DNA from: Bacteroidetes bacterium UBA5697
Lineage (GTDB): Bacteria > Bacteroidota > Bacteroidia > B-17B0 > Aurantibacillaceae
DNA length: 64,000 nucleotides
Direction: 5' to 3'
Assembly: GCA_002420145.1 (NCBI GenBank)
Contig: DIHL01000038.1
Location: 78,527 to 142,526, forward strand
The number at the start of each line of letters is the position of its first letter. The first letter of the stretch is position 1. Made by a program: the position numbers and the translations under genes. The notes beneath the pieces were generated by a model. It did not search any database. It had not been told where the DNA came from and saw only the letters and a program-made list of their open reading frames with translations. Positions 9,267-18,087 of this stretch are shown piece by piece.

Positions 9267-10859
9267 CTAATTAATGGATTTGTATCGCATTATCCGCCAC
9301 AAAATATTACGATTTAAAATACTAATAGAAGTAAATACACCAGCAATCATGGCAGATGATACTCCTACGGAAATAATATCTTGCCCAGTGAGGTACAAAT
9401 TTTTATAATTAGTTTTTGGGCGTAATTGTTTTAATTCAAATCGTTCGGGAGTATGTTCTAATCCGTAAATTTCACCTTTATCGTAATTACTAAAATGTTT
9501 TGTAGAGAGTGGGGTGGAGAGTTCGCAAACATCTACATAACCTTTTATTTGTGGTAGAGTTTTGTAAAGTTTTTCAAGAAATAATTGTTTTAATTCTTCT
9601 TTAACGGCTTCGTAATCATCGCCTCGTTTTTGCCATTTCATATGTTCCCATTCCTCCATCCAGTTAAATGGATAAGAACCTAATACTTGAATAGCTGAGG
9701 TTCCAGGATGCTTTTGTTGCCACTCACTATCTTTTGCGGATGGAAATGAAATATATAAAACAGGAGAAATACTATCCTTAGTTTTTAAGTGGCGTTCATT
9801 ATTAAGGTCTAAATCATAATTATGATACAACCACATGTTGTATTTCGGTAATTTCAATTCTTCATCTGTTGCATTTAAGCCAACATAAATACAAGCATGA
9901 GATACAGAAGGCATTACTTTATTTAATGCCGTTGTGTTTTCTTCTTTTTGAAGTTCAGGTAAAATTAATTTATTAAAGGTATTGTGAGCGCCCGCATTGC
10001 TTACAATTTTTTTAGCAAAAATTTTGTCGCCATTTTGCATTAGTACACCAATGGCTTTATTGTTTTCAATAATTATATGTTTTACCTCTGCTTTAATAGC
10101 AATTTTTCCACCATGTTTTTCAATAACCTGTGTTAAGTTTTTATGAATATTAGCAGCACCACCAGTAGGATAGGCCCCTCCTTCTAAATAATGAGCAATA
10201 ACTAGGGCATGTATACCAAAACTACTTTTCATTGGTGTTAAGCCATAGTTGCCGCATTGCGTACATAACACAGAAATTAATTTTTTGTTGCTAGTTATTT
10301 TACTTAACACATCATGTGTTGTTTGTTTAGAGTAAAATAAAAAAGGTTTTGTAAGTAAGCCGCCAACTGTTTTGCTTAACCAATTAGGCATTGATTTTTC
10401 AGCAAAAAATAACGAGGCGTGTCCAGCAACTTTATTTACTAATTTATAGTATGTGCGAATCGCTTTCTCTTCTTCAGGAAAATAAGCAATCATTTGTTGG
10501 ATTTGATTTTCTAACCCTTTTTTGAAATTGTAAACATCTCCCTCGATAATCGCTTGATCGTAAACATCACCCATGTCATCCCATTTTAATTGACTGTTTG
10601 TGAGATAATCAAATGTTTTGCGGATTAAGGAATTGGGATTATTTACCTGGCCTATGTAATGAGCCCCAACGTCCCATTCATATTTTTTTCGTTTAAAGGT
10701 ATGTGTAAATCCACCAATCACATAATGCTTTTCGAGAACCAATACTTTTTTGCCTGATTTAGCTAAACAAACAGCCGTGCTTAAACCACCCATTCCTGAA
10801 CCAATAATAATGGCGTCGTAAGTGATGTTGGCAAGTTCGGAGTTGTATAGATTTTTCAA
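9267..10859 (-). CDS. Phytoene desaturase / retinol saturase-type FAD oxidoreductase
   Basis: The 530-residue flavoprotein has an N-terminal dinucleotide fold (AIIIGSGMGGLSTAVCLAKSG, residues 16-36) followed by VLEKHYVIGGFTHTF and WDVGAHYIG. This combination is seen in CrtI-like desaturases, CRTISO-type isomerases and all-trans-retinol 13,14-reductases. The C-terminal FAD-closing motif NLYLTGQDIISVGVSSAMIAG is also typical. The substrate is probably an isoprenoid or polyene, but carotenoid genes such as crtB are not adjacent, so desaturase and saturase roles cannot be separated. It has its own candidate -7 box at 10932-10939. The next gene on the strand (AlkB) ends 83 bases upstream. Confidence 0.8.
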   Translation of the reverse strand: MKNLYNSELANITYDAIIIGSGMGGLSTAVCLAKSGKKVLVLEKHYVIGGFTHTFKRKKYEWDVGAHYIGQVNNPNSLIRKTFDYLTNSQLKWDDMGDVYDQAIIEGDVYNFKKGLENQIQQMIAYFPEEEKAIRTYYKLVNKVAGHASLFFAEKSMPNWLSKTVGGLLTKPFLFYSKQTTHDVLSKITSNKKLISVLCTQCGNYGLTPMKSSFGIHALVIAHYLEGGAYPTGGAANIHKNLTQVIEKHGGKIAIKAEVKHIIIENNKAIGVLMQNGDKIFAKKIVSNAGAHNTFNKLILPELQKEENTTALNKVMPSVSHACIYVGLNATDEELKLPKYNMWLYHNYDLDLNNERHLKTKDSISPVLYISFPSAKDSEWQQKHPGTSAIQVLGSYPFNWMEEWEHMKWQKRGDDYEAVKEELKQLFLEKLYKTLPQIKGYVDVCELSTPLSTKHFSNYDKGEIYGLEHTPERFELKQLRPKTNYKNLYLTGQDIISVGVSSAMIAGVFTSISILNRNILWRIMRYKSIN

Positions 10860-10931
10860 ATGTTATTTTATAAGAAGAATGTTTTTGAAAGGTATTTAAA
10901 TAAAATACAAATAATATAGATGATTGTTTAT

Positions 10932-10939
10932 CAAATATA
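10932..10939 (-). promoter_or_regulatory. Putative -7 box for the CrtI-like gene
   Basis: The minus strand reads TATATTTG, a full match to TAnnTTTG, just after the AlkB stop codon and 72 bases before the oxidoreductase ATG. No convincing -33 element is at the right distance. Confidence 0.4.
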
Positions 10940-10942
10940 GAC

Positions 10943-11545
10943 TTATTCTTCAATTGTTCTAAAAGTAAGATTGATCCTTGGGCGAGTAATATGTGTGCTT
11001 GGTGGTAATCGATGCAGCCAATGTGTTTGCGTTTCATCCTTCATAACCAACAAACTGCCATGTTGCAAAATAATTGAACTAGTGTTTTTTGATTGTTTGT
11101 GTTTAAAGGCAAATTTTCTTTCGGCTCCAAATGTTAATGAAGCGATAGCCCCATTTTTTTGCAACATCTTTTCGCTATCGCTATGCCAAGCCATTCCTTC
11201 TTCGCCATCGTGGTATAAATTTAACAAACAAGAATTGTAAGTGGCTTCTGTTTTTTCTTCTGCAATTTTTTTTAATTCTAATAAAATTTTTGTCCACGAC
11301 AGTGCTTTTTTGGTAGTGTTTGAATAGGTATAGTCAAATTCTTTATCGCCATACCAAGCAACTTTTCGATTAGTGATGATGTGTTTGCCAAAAACCACAG
11401 CTTCATCATGTCGCCATTCAATAGTATTATATAATTCATTAAAATAATGATTGGCTTCGGCTTGTGACATTATAGTTCCATAATATAACACCGTACCATC
11501 GTAAGGCAACAAGTTGGTTATTTGATTATCCGAAAATAAATCCAT
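10943..11545 (-). CDS. alkB: AlkB-type 2-oxoglutarate/Fe(II) DNA dealkylating dioxygenase
   Basis: The enzyme removes alkyl lesions such as 1-methyladenine and 3-methylcytosine by oxidation. The Fe(II) triad is visible: HSDSE (H-x-D) and the distal His in THWLHRLP. The 2-oxoglutarate-binding RPRINLTFR (R-x5-R) is at the C-terminus. YNSCLLNLYHDGEEGMAWHSDSE and SLTFGAERKFAFKH are typical of the ALKBH2/3-like bacterial branch. I start it at the ATG at 11545 (MDLFSDNQ, 200 residues), which avoids overlap with the upstream gene; the longer frame from 11584 would add 13 residues and overlap it. It follows the SpoIIE gene by 14 bases and may be cotranscribed. Confidence 0.92.
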   Translation of the reverse strand: MDLFSDNQITNLLPYDGTVLYYGTIMSQAEANHYFNELYNTIEWRHDEAVVFGKHIITNRKVAWYGDKEFDYTYSNTTKKALSWTKILLELKKIAEEKTEATYNSCLLNLYHDGEEGMAWHSDSEKMLQKNGAIASLTFGAERKFAFKHKQSKNTSSIILQHGSLLVMKDETQTHWLHRLPPSTHITRPRINLTFRTIEE

Positions 11546-11559
11546 TATTTTAAATGTAA

Positions 11560-13527
11560 TTAAAAACGCACTCCTATTACACAAACATCATCCACTTGTT
11601 CTAAATCCAATTTCCAATCGTTAAATGTCTGTTCTAGTTTTTGTTTTTGATTTTCAAGTGGCAAGTTTGAATTTTGAAATAATAATTCTTTAAAAGGTTT
11701 GTATTTTAATTTTTTGCCTTTTGGTCCACCAAATTGGTCGGCATATCCATCAGTGAACAAATAGATGCTGTCTCCTTGTTGTAATTGTATGTGATGAGTA
11801 ACAAATGGCTTTGGGTCTTCTGTTTTTCCAACAGATTGTTTATTGGCAGTAATTTCTTTCATCTCATTATTTTGGATATACCAAAGCGGATTATTAGCGC
11901 CACTCCATAATAATTGCTTGTTTTTAGAGTTGATGCAACATAAAGAAATATCCATCCCATCTTTCACATCTTTATTACTTCGCATAAATGTTTCTAAAAC
12001 TAATTCTCTGGTTTTATCTAAAATAGCACCTGGATTTGTAATATTAAATTCTTTTACTACTCTGTTTAATGCATTGCTGCATACCACACTTACCATGGCT
12101 CCTGGAACTCCATGTCCAGTGCAGTCAGCCGCTGCTATAAAAATTAAATCTTCTTTATGTTCAAACCAATAAAAATCACCAGCTACAATATCTTTAGGCT
12201 TATAAAATATAAAACTTTCAGGCAAAAAATCTTTTACAATTTTTTCGGTAGGCAAAATCGCTTCTTGTAAATGTTTTGCGTAAGTAATGGAATCTATAAT
12301 TTCCTTTTGTTTCTCTTCCAGTATCTCTTTCTGTTCTATTATTATGTGATTCGCTTTCTTTTTATCACGATATTGTTTTAGAACAGATATACCTAGTATG
12401 ATTGAAATAATTAATGCAACACCTACAACTAATAAGAACACTTTTTGTAATTTATTTTCTTTTTCCTTAAAGCTGTTTTCTGTGCTTAAGCGTTCTATTT
12501 TTAATTGTTTTTTTTCTGAATCAAATTTCTGACTCATTTCATTCAACGAACTTACGTTTGTTTCATTGATAATAGAGTCCTTATAAATTCTGGCGGAGTC
12601 AGCATAATAATAGGCTGATTCAAAATCTTTTTTGGTTACCCACATTTCAGAGATGTATTTATATACAAGAAGTAATCTGTCTTTATTTCCAGTATGTCTA
12701 TCAATTGCTAAAGCTTTCTGAAAATAGTTATTTGCCTCTACATAATTACCATCTTCATATACCATATACCCATAGTTTGAGTATGAATCTGCTAGATCAC
12801 TTAAGTCTCCATATTTTTCTCGGTATTGTAAACCTTTATAATAGGAATCTTTGGCTTTGTTTTTTTGACCCATATAGTAATAGTTGTGCCCTAAATTGGT
12901 ATAAGCATTTCCTAGTGAATAGTAATCGTTGCGAGGTTCAGATAGAGAAATGACTTCATCATGATATTTATTGGAAGTTCTATAATCGTCTAAACTATAA
13001 TAACAGTTTCCTAAGTTTGTACTCGTAGTAATAATGCCTTCTGTATCGTGAATCGATTGGTATAAATCACGTGCTTTTAATATATAATCTATAGCCTCTT
13101 TTGGATTTCGCTGTCGTTTTAAAACAAGTCCTATATTATTAAGAGAGTGTGCAGTTTTGATAGTGAGATGATTAGTTTCTGCTAGTGTAAATGCTAGCTG
13201 ATGAATTTTTAGGGCCTCTGTTAGGTTTCCTGAAATTCGTAAGGCTTCTGCTTTACTATTTAAACCAAACCAACACGATTTGTATTCTTTTAATTTAGTG
13301 GCTAATATAATAGTAGAGTCCGAATAGTCTTTAGCGATGTTAGTATTTACAGAACGGTACATCCAAGCTAATTCAACAAAAGCTTTTAATTTTTCTTTTT
13401 CTGTTGTGGCAGCATGTAACTGATTCAGCATCTCTTCAATTTCCTTGGAAGTTTGATGTTTGGATTGACCAATCACGGATGTTAAAAGGATGCCTAAGAA
13501 CAATAATGTAAAATAATATCTTTTCAT
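11560..13527 (-). CDS. TPR-repeat SpoIIE-family serine phosphatase
   Basis: The 655-residue protein has a signal peptide (residues 1-20). Tetratricopeptide repeats fill about residues 25-300, for example ITTSTNLGNCYYSLDDYRT. A transmembrane helix is at about 360-382 (VFLLVVGVALIISIILGISV), then a coiled coil. A C-terminal PP2C-like SpoIIE phosphatase domain runs from about 415 to 655. Metal-binding motifs include GDFYWFE, AAADCTGHGVPGA, KDGMDISL and FTDGYADQFGG. The topology puts the TPR sensor in the periplasm and the phosphatase in the cytosol. Targets are probably anti-sigma-antagonist-like or two-component proteins, but none is encoded next to it. It is a paralog of the divergent gene at 13601-15715. 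Confidence 0.87.
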   Translation of the reverse strand: MKRYYFTLLFLGILLTSVIGQSKHQTSKEIEEMLNQLHAATTEKEKLKAFVELAWMYRSVNTNIAKDYSDSTIILATKLKEYKSCWFGLNSKAEALRISGNLTEALKIHQLAFTLAETNHLTIKTAHSLNNIGLVLKRQRNPKEAIDYILKARDLYQSIHDTEGIITTSTNLGNCYYSLDDYRTSNKYHDEVISLSEPRNDYYSLGNAYTNLGHNYYYMGQKNKAKDSYYKGLQYREKYGDLSDLADSYSNYGYMVYEDGNYVEANNYFQKALAIDRHTGNKDRLLLVYKYISEMWVTKKDFESAYYYADSARIYKDSIINETNVSSLNEMSQKFDSEKKQLKIERLSTENSFKEKENKLQKVFLLVVGVALIISIILGISVLKQYRDKKKANHIIIEQKEILEEKQKEIIDSITYAKHLQEAILPTEKIVKDFLPESFIFYKPKDIVAGDFYWFEHKEDLIFIAAADCTGHGVPGAMVSVVCSNALNRVVKEFNITNPGAILDKTRELVLETFMRSNKDVKDGMDISLCCINSKNKQLLWSGANNPLWYIQNNEMKEITANKQSVGKTEDPKPFVTHHIQLQQGDSIYLFTDGYADQFGGPKGKKLKYKPFKELLFQNSNLPLENQKQKLEQTFNDWKLDLEQVDDVCVIGVRF

Positions 13528-13600
13528 AATATAAATAGTTCTGATTCATTAAAATTAGCTTAATTGATTGAATTAAAAAACTAAATTGTACATTAGGTAC

Positions 13601-15715
13601 ATGAAAAAAATTATCGCCTTTAATTTATTTTTCTTTACTCAGGTTTTATTTTGTTATCCTCAAAATACAATCATTGATTCTTTACAACATGTTTTAAAAA
13701 CAACAACTCAAGATTCAACGAAAGTGAATATCTACAATGAATTGTTTTTGGAATATGAATTTGAAGATGAGGTTAAAGCAAAGGAGTGTTTAGACAAAGC
13801 TTTAGCACTTGCTCAAAAATCAAACTACCACAAAGGAATCGCTATTACTTATATGTATTACGGTTTTTTAGCAGACGACAAAAGCGATTTTTTTGATGCT
13901 TTAAAAAATTATAAACTATCTCTTAAAACATTTGAATTAATAGGGAATAAAAAAGGAGAAGCTAATGCTTATAATAGTCTAGGAATGGTGTTTTATATTC
14001 AGGGCAATTATCCCGAAGCATTAAAACATCATTTTGAAGCACTTAAGTTGAGGGAGTCTATTGGTGACACTAAAGGAATTGCGGCTTCTTATGGAAACAT
14101 TGGAAATGTGTATAACGACCAAGAAAATTATCCCCTAGCATTAAAAAATTATTTTTCGTGCTTAAAAATTATGCAAAGCATTGATAATAAAAAAGGTGTA
14201 GCAACAACTTATAACAATATTGCTTTAGTTTATACAGAGCAAAAAAAATACGATGAGGCTTTAAAAAATCATTTTGAAGGATTAAAACTTAGACAAGAGA
14301 TAAACGACGAAAAAGGAGTAGCAGGTTCTTATAATAATATTGGCTTAGTATACTACCATCAAGGTAATTATGAAGAGGCTTTAAAAAACTATTTCTTATC
14401 CTTAAAGATAAAAGAAGTGATTGAAGATGAACCCGGCATTGCAGGAGTATATTGCAACATTGGTGAAATTTACGCAAAACAAAAAAAGTATCAAGAAGCT
14501 GAAACGTATTTAGAAAAAGCAAAAAAATTATCTCAGCAAATAGGCTACCGCGAAAATTTGCGACAAACCTACATGGTATTAACGGAGTTGAGTTATGCGA
14601 AAGGAAATTATAAAGAAGCCTATGACAATCATATTTTATTTATTCAATACCGCGATAGTTTAAATAACGAAGAGACTCGTGAAAAAACCATTCAAAACCA
14701 AATGACCTATGATTTTGAAAAGAAAGATGCCATCGCTGCTGCAGAACACAAAAAAGAATTAGAAAATCAACAAGAACTAGCCGAAGAAAAAAGCCGTAAA
14801 CAAAATCTATTAATTGCGTTTGTTGTTACTGGGCTAGGCTTAGTATTAGTGTTTACCATTTTTATATTTAGATCATTAAGTCTGACTCGAAAACAAAAAA
14901 AGATTATTGAATTACAAAAAGACCATTCAGAACATCAACGATTAATGGTTGAAGAAAAGCAAAAAGATATTATTGATAGTATTAATTATGCTAAGCGAAT
15001 TCAGGAAGCACTTTTAAAAGAAGAAAATCATATTAGCGAACATTTGCCCGAACATTTCATTTTGTTTAAACCAAAGGACATTGTAAGTGGCGATTTTTAT
15101 TGGGCCTTCGAAAAAAACGACTATTGGTATTTAGCTGCCGCTGATTGCACAGGACATGGGGTTCCAGGAGCATTTATGAGTATGCTTGGTATTGCTTTTT
15201 TAAATGAAATTTCGGCAAGTACTGAATTTTTATCGCCAGCAAAAATTTTAGATTTACTAAGAGATAAAATTGTGAAGGAGTTAGGGCAAAATGGAAAAGA
15301 TGGTGATAGTAAAGATGGTATGGATATTTCTTTGGCGTGTTACCATATGAAAACAAAACAACTGCAATGGTCGGGAGCAAATAATTCATTGTATATTTTA
15401 AAAGAAACGGAATTACACGAGATAAAGGCGAATAAACAACCAATAGGATTTCATTCTGCAATGCAGCCATTTACAAATCATATAATTAATTTAGAGAAAG
15501 GTAATAGTATTTATTTATTTACCGATGGTTTTGCCGACCAATTTGGTGGACCCAAAGGAAAAAAATTTAAATATTCTAAGCTAAAGGAATTATTGATTTC
15601 GATAAATACTCTATCTATGGATGAACAAAAAGAGATATTGCATAGTGAGTTTGAAGGATGGAAAACCAATCTAGAACAAACGGATGATGTATGTGTGATT
15701 GGCGTGAGAGTTTAA
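13601..15715 (+). CDS. TPR-repeat SpoIIE-family serine phosphatase (paralog)
   Basis: I start this 704-residue protein at the ATG at 13601 (MKKIIAFNLFFFTQVLF, a signal peptide) rather than the in-frame TTG 15 bases earlier. It has about seven regular TPR units of 40 residues (YNSLGMVFYIQGNYPEALKH, SYGNIGNVYNDQENYPLALK and so on). A membrane helix follows (LLIAFVVTGLGLVLVFTIFIF), then a coiled-coil linker and a SpoIIE/PP2C domain (GDFYWAFE, AAADCTGHGVPGAFMSM, KDGMDISLACY, TDGFADQFGGPKGKKFKY, TDDVCVIGVRV). The phosphatase domain is close in sequence to its divergent neighbour, so they are a local duplication whose sensor halves have drifted. The two starts are 73 bases apart. Confidence 0.88.
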   Translation: MKKIIAFNLFFFTQVLFCYPQNTIIDSLQHVLKTTTQDSTKVNIYNELFLEYEFEDEVKAKECLDKALALAQKSNYHKGIAITYMYYGFLADDKSDFFDALKNYKLSLKTFELIGNKKGEANAYNSLGMVFYIQGNYPEALKHHFEALKLRESIGDTKGIAASYGNIGNVYNDQENYPLALKNYFSCLKIMQSIDNKKGVATTYNNIALVYTEQKKYDEALKNHFEGLKLRQEINDEKGVAGSYNNIGLVYYHQGNYEEALKNYFLSLKIKEVIEDEPGIAGVYCNIGEIYAKQKKYQEAETYLEKAKKLSQQIGYRENLRQTYMVLTELSYAKGNYKEAYDNHILFIQYRDSLNNEETREKTIQNQMTYDFEKKDAIAAAEHKKELENQQELAEEKSRKQNLLIAFVVTGLGLVLVFTIFIFRSLSLTRKQKKIIELQKDHSEHQRLMVEEKQKDIIDSINYAKRIQEALLKEENHISEHLPEHFILFKPKDIVSGDFYWAFEKNDYWYLAAADCTGHGVPGAFMSMLGIAFLNEISASTEFLSPAKILDLLRDKIVKELGQNGKDGDSKDGMDISLACYHMKTKQLQWSGANNSLYILKETELHEIKANKQPIGFHSAMQPFTNHIINLEKGNSIYLFTDGFADQFGGPKGKKFKYSKLKELLISINTLSMDEQKEILHSEFEGWKTNLEQTDDVCVIGVRV

Positions 15716-15769
15716 TTTTTTAAACAAAAACGCCTGTCAAGAATAAATCCTGACAGGATTCTCTGTTGT

Positions 15770-15868
15770 TTAACTAAAAACCACTCTTTTAATAAATTTA
15801 ATTGTCTTACTAGATTTTGCATCTTGAATAAAATATGCGCGAATTCGCACTTTCGCTTTTTTAAAATC
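15770..15868 (-). pseudogene. Possible remnant of a T9SS sorting-domain C-terminus
   Basis: The minus strand reads KVRIRAYFIQDAKSSKTIKF followed by IKRVVFS and a stop at 15770. It resembles the last strands of T9SS type A sorting domains (GVYF.., K.IKFIK ending). A stop codon (TGA) lies six codons upstream of this stretch and no VYPNP motif or start is present, so at most a short decayed tail remains. The match is short and could be chance. Confidence 0.25.
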
Positions 15869-15940
15869 AGTTCACTAGAATGGTTATGGGAAAGAGTAAC
15901 TTATGGTAAGGAATTTAACACGAATATTTCTTAAAAAAAA

Positions 15941-15967
15941 GAGACCTTCAAGGAATTGAAGGTCTCT
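15941..15967 (-). terminator. Terminator of tRNA-Cys
   Basis: The inverted repeat GAGACCTTCA / TGAAGGTCTC with a 7-base loop (15951-15957) starts just after the tRNA 3' end on the minus strand. It is followed there by a run of eight T (complement of 15933-15940). Confidence 0.8.
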
Positions 15968-15971
15968 TTTG

Positions 15972-16042
15972 AGGTCCCGAGCGGATTCGAACCGCTGTAC
16001 GAGCTTTTGCAGAGCTCTGCCTAGCCGCTCGGCCACAGGACC
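15972..16042 (-). tRNA. tRNA-Cys (GCA)
   Basis: The minus strand folds as a 71-nt tRNA. The acceptor stem GGTCCTG pairs with CGGGACC (one G-T pair). The anticodon stem GAGCT/AGCTC encloses loop CTGCAAA (anticodon GCA), and the T arm is AGCGG-TTCGAAT-CCGCT. The discriminator base is T, as expected for Cys. CCA is not encoded. Confidence 0.95.
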
Positions 16043-16060
16043 ATTTATTTATTTTTTAAT

Positions 16061-16112
16061 GAGCTTTTGTTTGCTCTACCTTATCAGTCAGCTGACTGAC
16101 ACAGGACCATTT
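16061..16112 (-). pseudogene. Partial duplicate of tRNA-Cys (5' half and anticodon arm)
   Basis: About 20 bases upstream of tRNA-Cys on the minus strand, the sequence again contains GGTCCTGTG at the 5' end and AAAAGCTC at the 3' end, the same two blocks that bound the 5' half of tRNA-Cys. A different D-arm-like middle (AGCTGACTGATAAGGTAGAG) lies between them. The block ACAGGACCATTT recurs exactly (16035-16046 and 16101-16112), as does GAGCTTTTG (16001 and 16061). The T arm and 3' acceptor strand are absent, so it cannot make a tRNA. Confidence 0.6.
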
Positions 16113-16214
16113 TAATTTAAGATTTTTAAAAGAATTCAAATTCTAACAAAAAATCCAGAACGGGTAGCAAAAATAAGATTTTTTTAGCAACTTAGTCTAA
16201 TTATTATAAAAAAA

Positions 16215-17357
16215 ATGCAGATAAAGTCAAAATTACCCAATATTGGTACCACTATTTTCACTGTAATGAGTGGTTTAGCCAAAGAACATAATGCTATTAA
16301 CCTTTCTCAAGGCTTTCCCGACTTTGGTTGCAGTCCGAAATTATTGGAATTAGCTCAAAAAAACTTAATGGCTGGGTTTAATCAATATGCACCTATGACA
16401 GGAGCTCAAGCATTAAGGGAAACGATTGGGGAATTATTGCAGAATTGTTATGGAGCATCTTATCATCCCGAAACTGAAATCACCATCACGGCTGGGGCAA
16501 CACAAGGAATTTATACTAGTATAGCTGCTTTTATTAATAAAGGGGACGAAGTGATTGTATTTGAACCTGCTTACGATTGTTATATTCCAGCAATTGAAGT
16601 GCATGGTGGTGTTGTGAAACCAATTGCACTTGACTACCCAAATTTTACAATTAATTGGACTACTGTAAGAAACACCATAACAGATAAAACACGAATGATT
16701 ATTATTAATTCGCCTCATAATCCAAGTGGAACAACCTTGTTAGAAAATGATTTACTAGAACTTCAAAAATTAATTGAGGGCACTAATATTATTCTTATAA
16801 GTGATGAAGTTTATGAACATATGGTATTTGATGTTCAGCCTCATCAAAGTGTGGCTAGATTTAAAACATTAGCAGCGCAATCCATCATTGTGTCTTCTTT
16901 CGGAAAAACGATTCATGCCACTGGATGGAAAATTGGCTACGTGGCTGCCCCAAAAGAACTCATGATCGAGTTTAGAAAAGTACATCAATTTTTAGTGTTT
17001 TGTGTTAATCATCCTTTTCAGCTTGCTTTAGCTGAATATTTGAAAGATGAATCAACTTACAAAGGCTTGCATCAATTTTATCAGTCAAAAAGAGATTATT
17101 TTAGAAAATTAATTTCTTCTTCTCGTTTTGAGATGGAGCTTTGCACGGGCACTTACTTTCAGCTTTTGAACTATAAAAACATTACGGATGAAAAAGACAC
17201 TGATTTTGCTATTAGATTAACGAAAGAGAAAGGATTAGCCTCCATTCCATTATCTGTATTTTATTCAAATCAGCAGCAGCAGCAATTATTGCGTTTTTGT
17301 TTTGCTAAAAAAGAAGAAACTTTAGAAAAGGCTGCCGAGATATTATGTAAAATTTAA
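16215..17357 (+). CDS. Methionine/glutamine-type aminotransferase (YbdL-like, PLP dependent)
   Basis: A class I/II aminotransferase of 380 residues. The N-terminus LPNIGTTIFTVMSGLAKEHNAINLSQGFPDF and the ITAGATQGIY and NSPHNPSG motifs are those of the YbdL / kynurenine-aminotransferase-like branch. The PLP lysine is in SSFGKTIHATGWKIGY. Enzymes of this branch transaminate methionine, glutamine and aromatic amino acids. Four genes downstream in the same run is an omega-amidase (19435-20217), which hydrolyses the 2-oxoglutaramate or 2-oxosuccinamate made by such a transaminase. This supports a glutamine-transaminase / omega-amidase (methionine salvage) role. Substrate assignment is inference. 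Confidence 0.88.
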   Translation: MQIKSKLPNIGTTIFTVMSGLAKEHNAINLSQGFPDFGCSPKLLELAQKNLMAGFNQYAPMTGAQALRETIGELLQNCYGASYHPETEITITAGATQGIYTSIAAFINKGDEVIVFEPAYDCYIPAIEVHGGVVKPIALDYPNFTINWTTVRNTITDKTRMIIINSPHNPSGTTLLENDLLELQKLIEGTNIILISDEVYEHMVFDVQPHQSVARFKTLAAQSIIVSSFGKTIHATGWKIGYVAAPKELMIEFRKVHQFLVFCVNHPFQLALAEYLKDESTYKGLHQFYQSKRDYFRKLISSSRFEMELCTGTYFQLLNYKNITDEKDTDFAIRLTKEKGLASIPLSVFYSNQQQQQLLRFCFAKKEETLEKAAEILCKI

Positions 17358-17386
17358 TTATTATATTTACTATATACTCTCAATTT

Positions 17387-18067
17387 ATGAAGACAATATT
17401 TTTTGTGTTATTTATTCTATTTAGAATAAATAGTATTTTTTCTCAAGACACTATTCGCTTTTTGAATAACACTATAAAAGTTGTAAAGGTTACTGAGATT
17501 AATATAGATGCTATTAAGTATAAGAGATTTGATAATTTAGAAGGTCCTTTATATGTTTCAAGTAAAAGTGAAATAGAAAGTATAAAATTTTCTAATGGAT
17601 TAATCGAGACGTTTAAATCAGAAGAAGCTAAACCACAAACAGTAGTCACTGCTACAACTTCAGTTTCTCCCACAGTAACAAATCAAAATACTTCATTCGA
17701 AAAAATAGTTATTATTGATAAAACCAAATTAATGCATTTTGGCAAGCCAATGGGGGAGTCTCGTTTGCTAAGAGTAATTAATAATTATCCAGAGTCGGAG
17801 AAAAAAACTTTGATGATGAAAGAGTATACAAACATGAAATCATTTAAGAAAAAACAATATTTGTTCGGTTTCATTGGTTTGGGAGCAGGCGTTGGATTGG
17901 CATACATAGGAATGATGGCATCATTAATTAGTAGTGATTCGACTCCCATAGCTTTAGGTTTAGCAGGAGGAGTGTCGATTGGAGTTACTGGCGCTATTAT
18001 TGCACATACTAACAAACAAAAACGTTTAAAAAAGAAAATAGAAATAGCAACTATCTATAATAATTAA
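17387..18067 (+). CDS. Envelope protein of unknown function, tandem paralog 1
   Basis: This 226-residue protein has a signal peptide ending SIFSQ and then the segment QDTIRFLNNTIKVVKVTEIN. A conserved core follows (IKYKRFDNLEGPLYVSSKSEIESIKFSNG). The same core pattern, V-x-E-I-(x4)-I-x-Y-K-x-F/P-x-x-P-x-G-P-x-Y followed by I-x-x-I-x-Y/F-x-N-G, recurs in the next two genes. The C-terminal half has two hydrophobic, Gly-rich helices (FGFIGLGAGVGLAYIGMMASL and a second one) and a lysine-rich tail. This is the layout of small Bacteroidota membrane-anchored periplasmic proteins. I do not recognise a function. It lies 29 bases after the aminotransferase. Confidence 0.7.
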   Translation: MKTIFFVLFILFRINSIFSQDTIRFLNNTIKVVKVTEINIDAIKYKRFDNLEGPLYVSSKSEIESIKFSNGLIETFKSEEAKPQTVVTATTSVSPTVTNQNTSFEKIVIIDKTKLMHFGKPMGESRLLRVINNYPESEKKTLMMKEYTNMKSFKKKQYLFGFIGLGAGVGLAYIGMMASLISSDSTPIALGLAGGVSIGVTGAIIAHTNKQKRLKKKIEIATIYNN

Positions 18068-18087
18068 TTATAAAAATTAACATATAC

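Noticed and set aside
15733..15757. CCTGTCA/TGACAGG stem after the SpoIIE gene as a terminator
   Set aside because: Seven base pairs, an 11-base loop and no T-run after it, so termination is doubtful.
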